Origin: Cristatella mucedo
Lineage: Eukaryota; Bryozoa; Phylactolaemata; Cristatellidae
Assembly (NCBI GenBank): GCA_009760855.2
Contig: WPIO01000011.1
Location: 7,857,501-7,897,500, forward strand
DNA: 40,000 nt
Direction: 5' to 3'
The notes beneath the pieces are model-generated. The model saw only the letters and a list, made by a program, of their open reading frames with translations, made no database searches and was not told the DNA's origin. This document shows, in pieces, positions 23,411 to 35,893 of this stretch. Positions within the stretch are counted from its first letter, which is position 1. Each line of letters opens with the position of its first letter. Position numbers and translations under genes: made by a program.

Positions 23411-23453
<43 letters not shown>
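23360..23453. repeat. Perfect 15-bp hairpin followed by (TA)n
   Basis: ATGCTGGATATATGC at 23360-23374 and its exact reverse complement at 23376-23390 are separated by one T. A (TA)n run covers about 23411-23453 and passes into a short GT run. Confidence 0.85.
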
Positions 23454-23456
<3 letters not shown>

Positions 23457-23597
23457 TGTGTGTGTAAGTGTGTTTGTTTTATACAGCTGTTTTAGTATTC
23501 TTTAGATTAGACAGGATTTTTAGGTCGTAAGTAAAGTTCAGTTGCTTCGACATGCAAAGTCAATATATCCAGCTAAATTTTGCTAATTTCTGAACAG

Positions 23598-23738
23598 CGT
23601 CGACGACTACAGCAACACCCGTTGGATGCATCAACAAATATGGTAAAGACGATGAATGCGATGCATGGGCCAAAAGTGGTGAATGTAAATCGAATCCCGT
23701 CTGGATGCAGGTGCAGTGTGCACGTAGCTGCAGCCAAT
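23598..23738 (+). CDS. Exon: ShK module I
   Basis: A 141-base phase 1-1 exon after TTTCTGAACAG and before GTAAGT. It opens with a short Thr-rich linker (STTTATPVG) and then reads C-I-N-K-Y-G-K-D-D-E-C-D-A-W-A-K-S-G-E-C, N-P-V-W-M, C-A-R-S-C-S-Q and the T of the final Cys codon. The GC at 28775 completes this cysteine. The 5' intron contains the long ATTAC microsatellite and a SINE; the 3' intron holds a LINE. Confidence 0.92.
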
Positions 23739-23877
23739 GTAAGTATAGCACCTGCAGGACTATGCCAGTGTTATTTTGCTCAAATCTATTTGTCACTTCG
23801 TCTCGACGTTGCTGCATTTTGTGTCGTGAAACGACTCTCAATACTCGTATACTTAATACCTAATACTTGTAATACTT

Positions 23878-24034
23878 ATATAAGCACACTGATCATGCTT
23901 ATGTTCAGTTGTTTATCAAGCTTGATCTTACTCACGATTCCATCGCGTTTCCCTTTGCAGCAAATGTAAAGCGCCTAGGAAGAGATTGAGTTCTCTGACG
24001 GCGCTTTATCAAGTGCATTATTATTATTATTATT
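23878..24034 (+). repeat. LINE 3' end
   Basis: TTGTTTATCAAGCTTGATCT, CGTTTCCCTTTGCAGCAAAT, AAGCGCCTAGGAAGAGATTG, GGCGCTTTATCAAGTGCATT and (ATT)n. Confidence 0.85.
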
Positions 24035-24354
24035 GAGAGAAATAAATCTACACCCACGTGCTTTAAAACTCTACCAAACACCGAAACACCGAAAAACACC
24101 GAAATATATCAAGAATTAAGGGTTAATGGCATGTGAGGTATAATTCTTTGACGAGCATATGGAAACACACAACGCTTTTTAGGTAAGCAAGCATGATAAA
24201 GCACTCATAAAGATACTGGCGACCACTGGTTAATAGAACCTCTGGTAAGCTAGCATTTTAATCTATGGACGGCCTGAAACCTGAAAGCGAAAGAAGCTCA
24301 AATTTATGATACCGTGTGCGTGAATAAAAGACATACAGGATAATGTATCTTATT

Positions 24355-25029
24355 ATAAATTGGTCCATGCATTTGTAATATCCGGTCTTGACTTCTGCAA
24401 CTCACTGCTTACTGGCCTACCGGCATGTGCGATCAGGCGATTGCAGCTGGTGCAAAACTCCGCAGCTAGGCTTGTCTGTCGCGAGCGTCGCAGTTGGCAT
24501 ATCACACCACTTCTTGCCGACCTGCACTGGCTACCAGTCAAGCAACGGATTGACTTCAAGGTTTTGTCGCTCACTTTTAGGTCCCTTTATTCTTTGGCTC
24601 CAGCCTATCTCTCAGATCTACTCCCCCACCAGACCACGTACCACCAGCTTTTCGGAATTCAACAGTCTACAAATACCCCGTACAAACCTCAAATCCTTTG
24701 GAGACCGTGCATTTAGTTCGTATGCTCCCAAAGCCTGGAACTCCTTTCCGATTTAAGTCACAACATCCCCTGACTTGACCACATTTAAACAGAACTTAAA
24801 AAAACACCTATTTAGGACAGCATTTATTGGTTCCCTGTGAATCGTCTTCACGTGCTTATGTGTGTTGACCCTGTGCATGCCACCCCTAACCATGTTATTC
24901 ATGTTGTTTATCAAGCATGATATTACTCACCATTCAATTGCATTTACCTTTGCAGCAATTGTAAAGCACCTAGAAAGAGATTTAGTTCTCTGAGGGCGCT
25001 TTATCAATTGCATTATTATTATTATTATT
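24355..25029 (+). mobile_element. 5'-truncated LINE, same family as 7490-8568
   Basis: The copy begins within the reverse transcriptase C-terminal region ([20 protein letters not shown]) and covers [20 protein letters not shown] to the protein end, with a frameshift near 24640. The 3' UTR and the (ATT)n tail are complete. Its 3' UTR is the best match to the 103-238 fragment. Confidence 0.87.
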
Positions 25030-27130
25030 CGGATGATTACTGTATGTTTGAAGCTTTGCAGGTAGAATGAAACTGCTTTCAATGGTGGAACGACAAAGAA
25101 ATGAATAGAGCTCTAGAGTCTAGAGTCTAGAGTGCATTATCTATGGCACCAACAGTTAGATTTCGGGGACAACCATTTCTATATTATATACTTGAAGTGC
25201 CGATGCAGCACTCCGTCGATATAAGAAAGGGACAGTAAAAGTAAATAATTTATAAGTTTGGACATCCGCTGATAGATCTCGTCAAAAAATCTTTGCGGAA
25301 CTATGTCAATCGAAGTCTTAACTGGCACAAATTTGTGCATAAGCAGATTTCATATGCAACGGTACTTCTATTTTGCCCCAAGGGAGCGGAGATTTCTTCG
25401 TTAGTAGGACAGAGTCTACAGCAATAACATAGAGGTTCGAACTTAATCGTTCAACTAAAAATAATGACTGACAGCTGCCCTGCCAAGAATATCTTATCTG
25501 CTTTCAATAACTATACCTACGTGCCGGACTATCTTCTACCCGTCGAGGGTGTAAGAAACGAAACTTACAAATAGCTTCCGCTTATTTTTGAAGAAGGCCA
25601 AAGAGCTCTTTGCACACTGATTGGCTAGTTTTGACATTTACTACACTGCGTCATTAATTTCGGTGTGCTTGAACTTGGGTTCAAAACACATTCACAATCC
25701 CGTAAGCCTAAAATTAATAAAATAACAACTGTTCCGAAAAATATTTTGCTCCCGCAGTCTGGGCAGCAGTATCTTGAAGTTCGCTTTTTTTCTTTTAGTC
25801 GAGGCGTCCACGTTTGGTTCATAAACTTATCACAAGGTGTGCTGCTATCCAAATTAATTAGTGGGGTAAAGAGGACAAAACACTATTAAGTTTTACACAC
25901 ACACGTTTAGCAGTGCAGGTGCCTTAAATGAACATTTTAGTTGCCATTATTGCAGAGTAAGAGAATAGGGAATAATCATATTAGATTGAAATGACATCAG
26001 GTTTGTCTCATCCAGTAGATGCGTCTTACTGCGTGGAAAAGTTTATCGTGGCAAGTGCAACGACCTTGTTCTCGGTGAAAGGCTCTGTAAAATTAGTGAG
26101 GCATACAAAAAGATAATTTGGCGTGCAGTGGAGAGGACCTAAGCATTTAATTTTACATGGGGAATGCTAGAGAATTCTAGAATTCTAGAAGAGAGGGTGA
26201 ATAATTGCTACTCAAGGGAAAGAGTTTTCTTACGATCCACTAGGTAGTGTGCGACATTTCATTTTTTAATTTTTCAGTTTTGAATAATACTGGTATGTTC
26301 AAAGGCTGTTAATGACATGGAAAAAGGGAGAATCGTAAAGTTTGCTACCCCAAAACTTTAGCGATAATCGACTGGAACCAACACAAGCAGCTGCGAAGTT
26401 TGCAAGGCGGACTCTGCCAAATGTAACACTAGCGTGAGCCCGACTCAAATCATGTATCCATGTATTCCTTCAAGCATCGCTGCGGTCTGCAATTGCCTTG
26501 AGCTCCCCATCTCTACCATTATTGGAGGGATCGGCGCAGATGCGGTAGGACGAGTAAGCAATTCTTCCTCAACCAGAAATAGCTCAAAGATCTGATCTGT
26601 TACGTCGGTCTTAACTAGTCCGATGCTGAGCTTTCGCTATTTAGGCTTTGTGAGTCGAGCTTGTTAGATGAAAATGTGAAAGTGATAGTTCAGAGAAACA
26701 GATTCAGTCACAAAGATGAGGTGTGCTTTTCCGAAAAGCTGTCCGGTTATTCAAGGCTTCACGAATCAAGTGTAACCCCAAGACAGCGGCTCATATTCAT
26801 TAAAAGTTCATCGTGGAGCCTCAAGGCCCTGCTGCTTCATGACTGCAACAAGTACATGTATCTCCGCATCGCTTAGTCTGTGCACATCATACAGGACAGC
26901 ACCAGTGTCAGGATGCTGATGAGTGCCCCAAAGAATGGGGACAGTGGCTGGAAAGTCATTGTAGACTTCGAAGCGGTGTCATTCTTGTGGGGCTTCAAAG
27001 TGGTTTGTACGAACTTTCCTTGCTTTGTTTTCATTGCTTATGAGGCTTCCGGGACACTAAGGTAGACTATCACGAAACGGACTGGCCACAGAGGTTCTCT
27101 GACGGGAAGAGCAGCATTAAGTTGGAATCG

Positions 27131-27198
27131 CCGTGCCTAGAAAGATTGAATTCTCTGAGGGCACTTTATCAAGTGTATTATTATTATTATTATTATCC
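27131..27198 (+). repeat. LINE 3' tail fragment
   Basis: GCCTAGAAAGATTGAATTCT, GAGGGCACTTTATCAAGTG, then (TTA)n. Confidence 0.8.
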
Positions 27199-28774
27199 CT
27201 GGTAGGTGCCGATGCTACTTGTAGTCATCAAGCTAGGCCTCACCAAGAAATTTATCACGGCACCATACAATGAATTAGAATCTTTCCAATACCCCATCCA
27301 TGTATTTCCAAAGCTATCGGAAGCATAGTTAAATCTGATATCTTCGACTTTAGACAGTTAAAGAAAATTCTGCATTTCGAGGTATGCATTAAGCAGCAGA
27401 AGAGAACGGAGAAAGCGGCTCAGGGGATCAGCAGACGTCGCTGCAGTAGTTTACGTCTTTTTTGGCAATCAAAGACTGAAAGCTATAAATAGCTTGTTCA
27501 GGCTCTCACACCGAGCTATGCCAAACTTGGATAGAGAATGTCCCTCAAAGTAGCATCCTTTCTGTTCATCTTGATTAATGCGAGCTAGGCAAGCGATTAC
27601 ACGAGGGTATGCTGGAATTTGATTTTTGATACCGCTTAGACTATAACGAAAAACATAATTTAGTACCGTGTTAAAGGGGCTTCGTCGAGACATCGATTTA
27701 CAGAGTAGTCTTTAATACATGCAGTTTTTTTAATTTCTAAATGATTCCGAGTGGTAATTTTTGCATGATTTCAGCAGAACTACATGCTAATTTTGATTAA
27801 ATATCTGTTCTATCAGACTAAATACGAGCAAAAAAACGTGCATTCGTCGGTTATGTCATTGGAAAAGACTTAATTTCAATTTAGTCACTGTCCTGCTGAA
27901 AAAATTAATATTTATGAGAAGTAATGGATCAGTCTGTATTTCTGAGGCAAAAGTTATTTGAACATAATCTTTGATACTCAGGGACTAAAATTGGGTGACA
28001 CAGAGTTAATGCAACTTGAGGATTCTACAAAATGAAGCTCATTGTAGATATGCGTACACTTCTAATTATTAAATAGGCGAGGCATCCAGATCTGTTAGGC
28101 ATTCAATTGCGAAGACTCTACTCAAAGAAGTCAGCTCAAAGCAAACGCGAGAGCTAAATGCGTGGACCATTAGCGAGTAGTTGGGTCAACAGGCTGCCAT
28201 TGGTCACAAGAAACGTTCATCGTGCATTTTCGAAGTTATCCAACTCGGCAAAAACAGGTACTGTAACGAAGAACGCCTGAGATTGACCGCTCATTTTCTT
28301 CGTACGTACCCATTCGAGATAATTACATTGCATTACCTAGTATTCTCAAAAGCTTTGGTACCAGTACTAGCGCCGCACAGTACAGAAGTATTGGAGATCT
28401 AAGAAAATAGCTCCAAAGTTGATCTTGTTTTGAAATTGACACTCATATCAGGCAAGCGATATCATTTCTTCAAACAGGGTTTTACTATATCACTGCTAAA
28501 CATACCGGCTTCAGATTTTCTTGCCGAAACCTTTCCATAGCATTGCGCGGGCATCTTTCTTTTTTTTGGGGGTGGGGGAGAGGTACATTGGAGCAAAATG
28601 CATGCTCAATCGCTTTGTACGGGATTTCATAGTATCCCGCTAAGGTTGACTAAAACAGCAGTGGCCAAGTGCAAAATGACCTGGCGACGACCCGACGGTC
28701 ATAATGTGAAATAATTTCACTATGTGGTTTCGATATAAGCTGCAGAGTGTCTTATTCGCTACTTGTACTTTTAG

Positions 28775-28909
28775 GCGGAGCTGAGTGCAAGAATACCCAC
28801 ACTAGTGAGGCCAACTGCACCACGTGGGCTGCAGCGGGTGAATGTGCAAAAAACCCGAAATGGATGCTGCCCAATTGCATGAAGGCTTGCGGAGGCTGCG
28901 CCGCCAGCG
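28775..28909 (+). CDS. Exon: ShK module J
   Basis: The acceptor is TGTACTTTTAG and the donor GTGAGC; the exon is 135 bases and phase 1-1. The first two bases finish the last Cys of module I. Module J reads C-K-N-T-H-T-S-E-A-N-C-T-T-W-A-A-A-G-E-C, N-P-K-W-M, C-M-K-A-C-G-G-C, then AAS. N-C-T is a glycosylation sequon placed on a disulfide cysteine. Confidence 0.92.
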
Positions 28910-29045
28910 GTGAGCTACGGACGGCCGCGCCGGCTGCAGTGGCGCCAGTCGGGCCCAGCCAGCGATGCCATGCGAACTGACTGCGGCCGAAGCGGTTCCG
29001 ACTACGTACTAGCATCTTGCCCATTGTCGCCTTGAGTGGTGCACA

Positions 29046-29107
29046 TGTTGAGTGCCCAGAAAGAGGTCAAGTTCTGTGATGGCGCTATACAAATGCATTA
29101 TTGTTAT
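29046..29107 (+). repeat. LINE 3' tail fragment
   Basis: GTGCCCAGAAAGAGGTCAAG, GATGGCGCTATACAAATGC, ATTATTGTTAT. A diverged variant. Confidence 0.7.
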
Positions 29108-29642
29108 ATATCCTTAGTATATATTTTCTCCGCCAACACACGTCGATGCTCAGTGGCGAAGCCAGGTGGCCGGGGGATTTGCCCCTCCCGCCTGCAATGG
29201 GACAGTGAGAGCTGGGCTGCCCGTCATTGCTCGGGCCCTCGACCATCACATACGAAGAAACTATGCCTGAATACCTCTCAGTGAGCTACCGCCGAGTCCG
29301 TTCCAAGGAAAAATATGATTTGCTCAATAGTTTGTCATTAGTTATGAGTAGAGCCTCGCCTACTTGAAAATCTGGCGGGTCTTTCCCCGGCATAACAATT
29401 TTGCCGGTCTTGCCACCTAGGTGAGAATACTGGCTCGGCCGCTCCAGCTATATATATAATTATGTCTCTGCAATGCATTTATTTCTGGTTTTGGAGAGCT
29501 AGTATTTAATTCAGCACGATTTCACCGCTTTGAGAACTGGTTTCTAGTACTTTCTACATTTGAAAAATCAAATCCCAATTACATTTCTGGCTCTAATGAG
29601 AGCAGCTGTGCTTGCCTAAACCTTTTGCTTAGGCTTGCTCTG

Positions 29643-29842
29643 AGCCCATTGCCTGCTGCCACTAACCGCATTTGCATGTTGACCCTGTGCATGTCACCTC
29701 TAACTATGTTATGCTTGTTGTCATTAAGCATTCTACTAGTAAACCTTCAACCGCGCTTTCTTTGCAGCATGTGTTAAGTGCCTAGAAAGAGGTCAAGTTC
29801 TCTGAAGGCACTTTAAAAATGTATATTATTGTTATTGTTACT
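29643..29842 (+). repeat. LINE 3' UTR copy
   Basis: Shares CTGCCACTAACCGCATTTGC, GCATGTTGACCCTGTGCATG and the AGAAAGAGGTCAAGTTCTCT tail with the 7490-8568 LINE. It ends in ATT/GTT repeats. The intron around it (28910-30187) otherwise shows nothing. Confidence 0.8.
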
Positions 29843-30187
29843 TGCGGCTGAAGAGAAAGCTGGGTTAAAGCGATGAGCATTCGTCTCTTCTTCACTCTAA
29901 AGAATCGCCATTGCACGCATTTTTCTGCCGCTAAAAGAGACCGAATAGATGTGAAAAGTTTGCGAAACCACCCGTCGAGACTAATTAAACCTATGGAGTT
30001 GAAATACAACGTTTTAGCGTAGTTTATTTTTACGAGGTCATTCGGAAATGATGGCATCATTAGAGGAACGGCAGATCGGCGCAGAGGCATACGGCTCCGT
30101 TCACCCCGGCTCAGTTCGCTGGTTTGAAGGTCAGGGAGGCGGCCCCCAGTCTTGCTACGGTCCAGAGCGTCGGCAGTCTGATTGTAG

Positions 30188-30553
30188 TTTCGTCCACCGC
30201 TCCGTCGCGCGTCTCGCCTACGACAGCGGCGCCTGTCAGCACTGCGGCTTCGTCGGTGAGCTCAACGCAGGGACGAAGCTCCGCGAAGGCGAGCGCCACG
30301 AGCACCGCGCCGGTCACGCGACCAGCCACTGTCACGTGGCCAGGAACCACCAAGCGGCCAGTGTCGACGCTCCTTCCGAGTACGGCGCAGCCGACGACCA
30401 GTGCGGCGTGCCGTAACATCTACAGCGACTCCCAGTGCCGCAATTGGAAGCTCAGCCAGCAATGCGCCCGTAATCCCATGTTTATGATCAAGAACTGCTA
30501 CAGGGCGTGCAGCGAGTGTGGCGGATCGGATATGACGACTACGACATCGCGGG
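30188..30553 (+). CDS. Exon: Ser/Thr/Pro-rich linker and ShK module K
   Basis: The preferred acceptor is GATTGTAG at 30187, the AG near the start of this open stretch that gives the phase 1 entry required by the previous exon. The 366-base exon is phase 1-1 and ends before GTAAGT. The first 75 or so residues are almost only Ser, Thr, Ala, Pro, Val and basic residues (e.g. SSTAPSRVSPTTAAPVSTAA), the composition of mucin-like O-glycosylated linkers. Module K follows: C-R-N-I-Y-S-D-S-Q-C-R-N-W, Q-Q-C, N-P-M-F-M, C-Y-R-A-C-S-E-C, then GGSDMTTTTSR. A pyrimidine-rich acceptor at 30113 (CACCCCGGCTCAG) would be in the wrong phase. Confidence 0.87.
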
Positions 30554-33500
30554 GTAAGTAATGTAGCGTCGGCGGATTACGAGAGTTTGCTCTTCATGTT
30601 AAAAATGAGTAGCCAAGAAGAAAAACTCTCGGCTTGTTTATTACGTAAATGGAAACATAGAAGTTGAAGCTTCAAAGCCCCGACTTTAGCGGCAGACAGA
30701 AATTAGTCTCGATAGCTAAATCTGCATGAAATCGGTAGTGAAAACCATCTTCGGGGAACGTTTGCCGCTCGAGGCGAAATCATTTTTCGCTGCTGTCTCA
30801 CGGCACATGGCCTTCGGTCACTGTGTATTAAGAAATTGACTCAGAAGAATCTCGCACTTTAGATCCAATAAAAGAAAGGAAAAAGAATGCAAACTCTCAT
30901 TGTTGAAACACTATTTCCATATGCTACTGGGAAGTGTAAATCCCTATAATAAGCTACGTTTTTTTATCAAGTTAGTAAATTGATTTGCTATTACTCCGTC
31001 ACACTTGCCGACGTCATGCTTAGATTATGCTCACAGTGACATTCATTATCAATCTGCGGTGGTACGAAAATGATGAGTGTAATGTCAAAAAGGGGAAATT
31101 GGAGATAATTTGCTAGTTTGCATATTTAGATGCAACACAACTTCTCACAGTTGAAATTGAGCCTACCTAGCTGCTTCTGCCTTTTGTAAGCTGCTGAAAC
31201 GCACCGATAGAATCTGCCCGTGATTATTAGAGAGGGCTTACCAAGTAGTTAACTTAAACTTAAAGATGTACAGCAAATATGTGCATGATGTTCACACAAC
31301 TCAGTTATTATTCAATATCCTGTTCTGATCAATAAATTTAATTATTGTAGATTAATATTCACAATATGAGAATTATAAAATGGAATTTTGAAACATATTT
31401 TATTTGACAGTTCCTCATGTACATATTTACCTCCCAAAGAGCTCAGAGCTTATCAGTGTGGCTGGCTCATTAGCTAGGTCAGCAGACAGTCAAGCTCAAT
31501 TTCCTAAGTAAATAAAAGTTTTCAGCGATTTAGTATAGGTGCAAGCTTGTGAATTTTGTGGTTCATTTGTAAAGCACCCTAAGATGGTACTTTGCAACTT
31601 TTACAACCAATTTATTTTTGATTTTGGCTATATATATTTTGTTGCATATGTTACAAATCTTCCCTGTGCTTTATTCTTCGTAATGATAAACATGTGAAGC
31701 AAAATTTATCCAACCCGAAGTCATCAGAGATTCTGATCCTATATGCAACAGATTTGTCTTTTTAAGTTACCATGAGCAAATATATGATTGATGGACAAAT
31801 TAAAATTTTCTTGAAATTCACACTGAATGTGACCGAAAAAATACGAAGTCTTTATTTTTTTATAGTAAAAATGAGTAAATTTCAAATTTCACTGTTATCT
31901 TGTTTACGCAGAGAGTTATAATAATATGTCGGCCATTTTTTAACTTTATGGGGATAAGCAGTAATGAACTGCACAGAAAACAATTTAGCTGCCTAGTTTT
32001 ATTTCAAGTACTCTTGCTAGCGTAAGTATAATGCTGCCACCAGTGTTTAATTTAATTTATGCTTTAATTTATGGGTTTTAAATTTATGTCTTAAACATTG
32101 ACGTGAAGTTGATTATGATTTAAAATATTTAAATTTTTGTATCCTTAAGTGCATTGCATTCTTGTTAATCAGTCACCTCCATGCCATCAACTGCTCATGA
32201 GCGATTTGATAGTGAGAGGGGAGCTGCAAGTTGTAAAGATATTGCTACAAATTCGTGATAGAGATTAATGAACAATGTAAATGAATGCAATTCTTATAGA
32301 CAGAAATTTTATACATTTAGACAGAGTGAGTAAGTTGCTCGTTATTAAGAAACGTATAAAGAAGACTGCCACACCTAGTGCCTTTGGGGTGGGACTTTAA
32401 ATTCTATATGGAACAGCTTTTGTTCTGAAATGTAGTGCAGCAAAAGTATAGAGCATTACCAATATTCATCATACGGTTTTGGCCTTTTGTTGGAAAGTCA
32501 CAGATAAATTTGAATTTAATCTATTTACAATATGAAAATAGATAAATTCGCGTCTTTGGGATACAATTTAGTGAAACAATAAATTAACAAGTATTTGTAC
32601 TGAATTTATAGGGAAAGGTTTCAAAAGAAATGGAATTAGATAATCATTCGATATTTTAAATCAATTTCACAAATTATCACAAAACATAGTATCAAATCAT
32701 ATTCTCATTATGATTTCCTTAGTAATGACGTTGAATTCCATCAAAGTTCTAGTAGTAGCCGCCCCCCCGCCCTGCTCTTCCAAGTAGGCCCGTGTTCTCC
32801 TTAAACTTGTCAAGATTAGCATTACGGATGTGCACTCCGAAAAATATTTTGCTGCCCTTTGCACTGTGGTTCTTCACCGTAGTCTCATTCCACCTCAGCA
32901 TAGTTTTCCGCCCAATGATTTTCCTGGCAGCACTGCTAAACAGTTGCTGCCAAGGCGTTTAGTGCTGCCTTTTCCGTACGAGTTAGCTACTTGAGTACTT
33001 CATTGCAGTAAGTGATCGCATCCCACGTGGTTCCTTTAAGACACGAGCTTTTACTTTCGTCTCAGACAACTCCAGGAATCGGCTTCCAAAGTACTCGAAA
33101 GACTCAGACTCCTTATCTAGAGCATTGTAAAAAGCAATTCATAAGGTCTAATTTGATGTACAACAGTAGCGTCAGCACCATCGGTGGGTCCAAATGCCCC
33201 CAGCCACATTTTACTTCCGCTCCCCAGAGAGGAGGGGTCTGCAAATGTTAATCCTTTCTTTTTTGTGTGCATCATGCCAGTTCCTGCAGCTCCATAAGCC
33301 AAGATAGCAGGGAATTTTTCCCGGAACGCCACCATTTTGAAATCTGATTGCTGCTAAGCTCATTGTGCGAGTCAGCGCTTCACACCCAGAACTTGCTGCT
33401 GCTGCTGCGGCTTTCAATGAGGTGCTTCTATGCGAGGCAGAGGGTACTGATGAGAGGCGTCTGCGGTTATTTATTTTCCATAGCCATATCTTGATAGATT

Positions 33501-35169
33501 GGCCAGAGACAGATCGAGATGCATTGGCCGGATGTTTCCAATCTCTGATGCCATATCGGGAAAATGCAGATACGCATCCGGTGAGGTAGCTGGTGGGCTT
33601 AATTAAGACTCATGTATTTCATGTATTCATACTAGCTATATTACTAGAGGCTATCAATAGGGAATATAGTAATAATTGTAATACGTAAGTAATGCGTAGC
33701 AAGTAGTGAGTAATACGTAGAACAGATTATCTACAACAAGCCTCAACAATTCGGTTTCGCAGTCAGCTAAAAATATTAGGCACATCGAATATTAAACCAT
33801 CTTATGCTTTTAGGACTAGCGAATTGATTGCAGCATGATTTGCTATTCTTATTAAGTCAGAACCAGCCAATTTAGTTTCTGCGAAAAAATAAATTAATTA
33901 TTTTACTTTAGTACTATATTTTTAGTCATAACTGTACAAGCAATGCTATTGGAAAATGGTCAATTTAAAAATTATCCTCGTTGCGTTCACAAAAGATAAG
34001 TTTGTACAAAATAATCACAATTGTCTATTCTTGTGGTCTGCAAGCAAGGGAAAAACAATCCCAGGGAAAAATAGGAATTGGAAAGAGTTTAACAAAGTTC
34101 TCCAAATGAGGACTACCAACGCACGTTTTCAGCAGGTCTAAGGGCAGCTTATCGACAAGGTCTTCGGCGATTTCGCAGGAGAGCATTTATATAGTGAACT
34201 GGTGTCGTTTGTCCGGAAACAGGCGTGACCAGCGGGTGCGAATGAATACAGCAAACTACCTAAGGATACTGACATTCTGCTGAGATGCTCGCAGTCCTCC
34301 AGCCTGGCACTACATTGTATTGTGCCCAATTAAGTGTTACATTTTTATTAATCTTCTCAAGCAATCAATTGTTAAGTCTCACAGACGCAGGTTCCGTCTG
34401 ACAATGAATAGTGATTGCAGACATTTTTCGGGAATGCTGCGAGCACCAAGGGAGCAGTAGATTATATTTATTTGACCGCAGCATGCAAGAGTACGCTGTC
34501 TAAAACTAGTGGTATGCTACCGCACCTGTTTGCAGTGAATCGCTTGCTGCTAGGATCAAGCACGTGCCCTCTGGGCTTGTTCGACTCGAAACGTCAATGA
34601 CTCAATTATGGGATGCCACACTTCCGGTGACGAAGCATTTAATATACAAATAAATATGATTCCCTTGCATAGCACCCTAAGAGAACTTGATATCTATTCA
34701 GGCGCTTCACACGTACGCCTCTCGGGGCTCGAAGAGCCCACGACCTCGGCCTGACCTCGGTCCCCGGGGCGAGAGCGCCTCAACTACTGGGCCAAACCAA
34801 AGCGGCGGAGCACTCAGGCTTTCAGTTGGTAGCAGTTCTCTGGCCGAACGAATCTATCTGAAATCCGCATATATATGATAATGGCAGAAATTGCAGAGCT
34901 TTCGAGAAGTCGGCGTTCTACCCGTCGCAATTCAGATCCTGAAATATTTCCAAAAGTTGAATGGCTCATGAGAAATGCTGTTCCTTGAGATTCCTTAACT
35001 GACCCTTTGAATTGTGCATTCCTAAAAACTCATAGCCGTTTGCTGTTTCAAGTTTCTATGGCATGAACGCAGCCGTCAAATGGCGTAGATACTACCGTCA
35101 GGCCGAAGCCATTAAATGTGACACCGAGCCGAGGCACTGATAAGTGAAACTTTACTCGTTCGCGCACAG
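30554..35169 (+). other. Intron (4.6 kb), largely unannotated AT-rich sequence
   Basis: Between modules K and L. About 30600-32750 is AT-rich with no coding signal or repeat that I recognise. 32800-33420 is more GC-rich and shares similarity with 10078-10210. A SINE1 copy lies near its end (34652-34801). No other gene seen. Confidence 0.7.
34652..34801 (-). mobile_element. SINE1, tRNA-derived, antisense
   Basis: The reverse complement has GGTTTGGCCCAGTAGTTGAG, a B-box region around GTGGGCTCTTCGAGCCCCGA (with a small insertion), and the SINE1 tail GATATCAAGTTCTCTTAGGG then TGCTATGCAAGGG. Confidence 0.78.
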
Positions 35170-35472
35170 TGTCGACGACCGCCTCAAGAGTCACGACAGC
35201 TAGCTCCGCGGCGACGCCTAGCACGGGTGCGACCGCTTCCGGCCGACCCTTACCGGTGACCAACAGGCTCTCTACCCCGGTGGCGGCTGTCATCACAACT
35301 GCAATGACGTCGCCGACTTCCTCAGCCGCTCCCGAGGTGCCCTGCTTAAATGCGTACAACGACAAGAGCTGCGAAGGGTGGGCTAAAGCCGGCCACTGTT
35401 TGTCGAATTCTGGATGGATGCTCAAATATTGCTACAAGGCCTGCCGAAATTGCTCTCCAGGAGAAGCGGAGG
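35170..35472 (+). CDS. Exon: Ser/Thr-rich linker and ShK module L
   Basis: After TTCGCGCACAG, a 303-base phase 1-1 exon. It opens with a roughly 55-residue linker rich in Ser, Thr, Ala and Pro (STTASRVTTASSAATPSTGA and onward), then module L: C-L-N-A-Y-N-D-K-S-C-E-G-W-A-K-A-G-H-C, N-S-G-W-M, C-Y-K-A-C-R-N-C, then SPGEAE. The C-Y-[KR]-A-C ending is shared with module K, which also has a mucin-like linker, so K and L look like a duplicated pair. The donor is GTAAAG. Reading through instead would add about 18 residues to a stop at 35525. Confidence 0.88.
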
Positions 35473-35811
35473 GTAAAGAAAGTGCGGTAGCACGACGTAC
35501 CAACTCTCGGCGCACGATCGCATAGGAGTACAATTTATTATAACCATATTGTCGTTTTGATATGTTTCTGCGTGAATAATTTCCTCAGATCATGCCATTA
35601 CTAGACTCACTGGTTCTCGAGAGAAGAATAAAAGGTTCCGCTTTGACTACACGTTGTTGTGGCTCCATCTCCAATGAGTCGGAGAGCGTGCTTCTCTGCT
35701 CAATTAAGTAGTAAGGCAATGCAGCTCAAAGATCAGTAAAAGATTATTAGGGCTAGTCGCCGGCTTAAGACGCGAAGGAAGGGAGAAAAAGCAGCCGGCA
35801 AAAATCATACA

Positions 35812-35854
35812 TGTATATAAATGTAAATATAAATATATGTATATATATATTTAT

Positions 35855-35890
<36 letters not shown>
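35812..35890. repeat. (TA)n-rich microsatellite
   Basis: ATGTATATAAATGTAAATAT passing into (AT)n, with a partial palindrome around ACATGTATATA. Confidence 0.85.

Positions 35891-35893
<3 letters not shown>

Larger units (their letters stand above)
23739..28774 (+). other. Intron (5.0 kb) with LINE copies
   Basis: Joins ShK modules I and J in matching phase 1. It contains LINE 3' sequences at 23878-24034, 24355-25029 and 27131-27198. The stretches 25030-27130 and 27200-28770 show only short low-value ORFs; small palindromic runs of TCTAGAG and GAATTCTAG lie at 25117-25134 and 26170-26190. Confidence 0.7.

Noticed and set aside
26376-26480. Cys-containing text (SCEVCKADSAKCN) resembling part of a ShK module
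   Set aside because: Cysteine order and the G-E-C / N-P-x-x-M core are missing and no phase-matched splice sites fit; most likely chance or a very decayed module.
30048-30419. Open frames of over 100 codons overlapping the module K exon on both strands
   Set aside because: They are shadows of the GC-rich Ser/Thr/Pro linker; only the frame with the six-Cys ShK pattern is supported.
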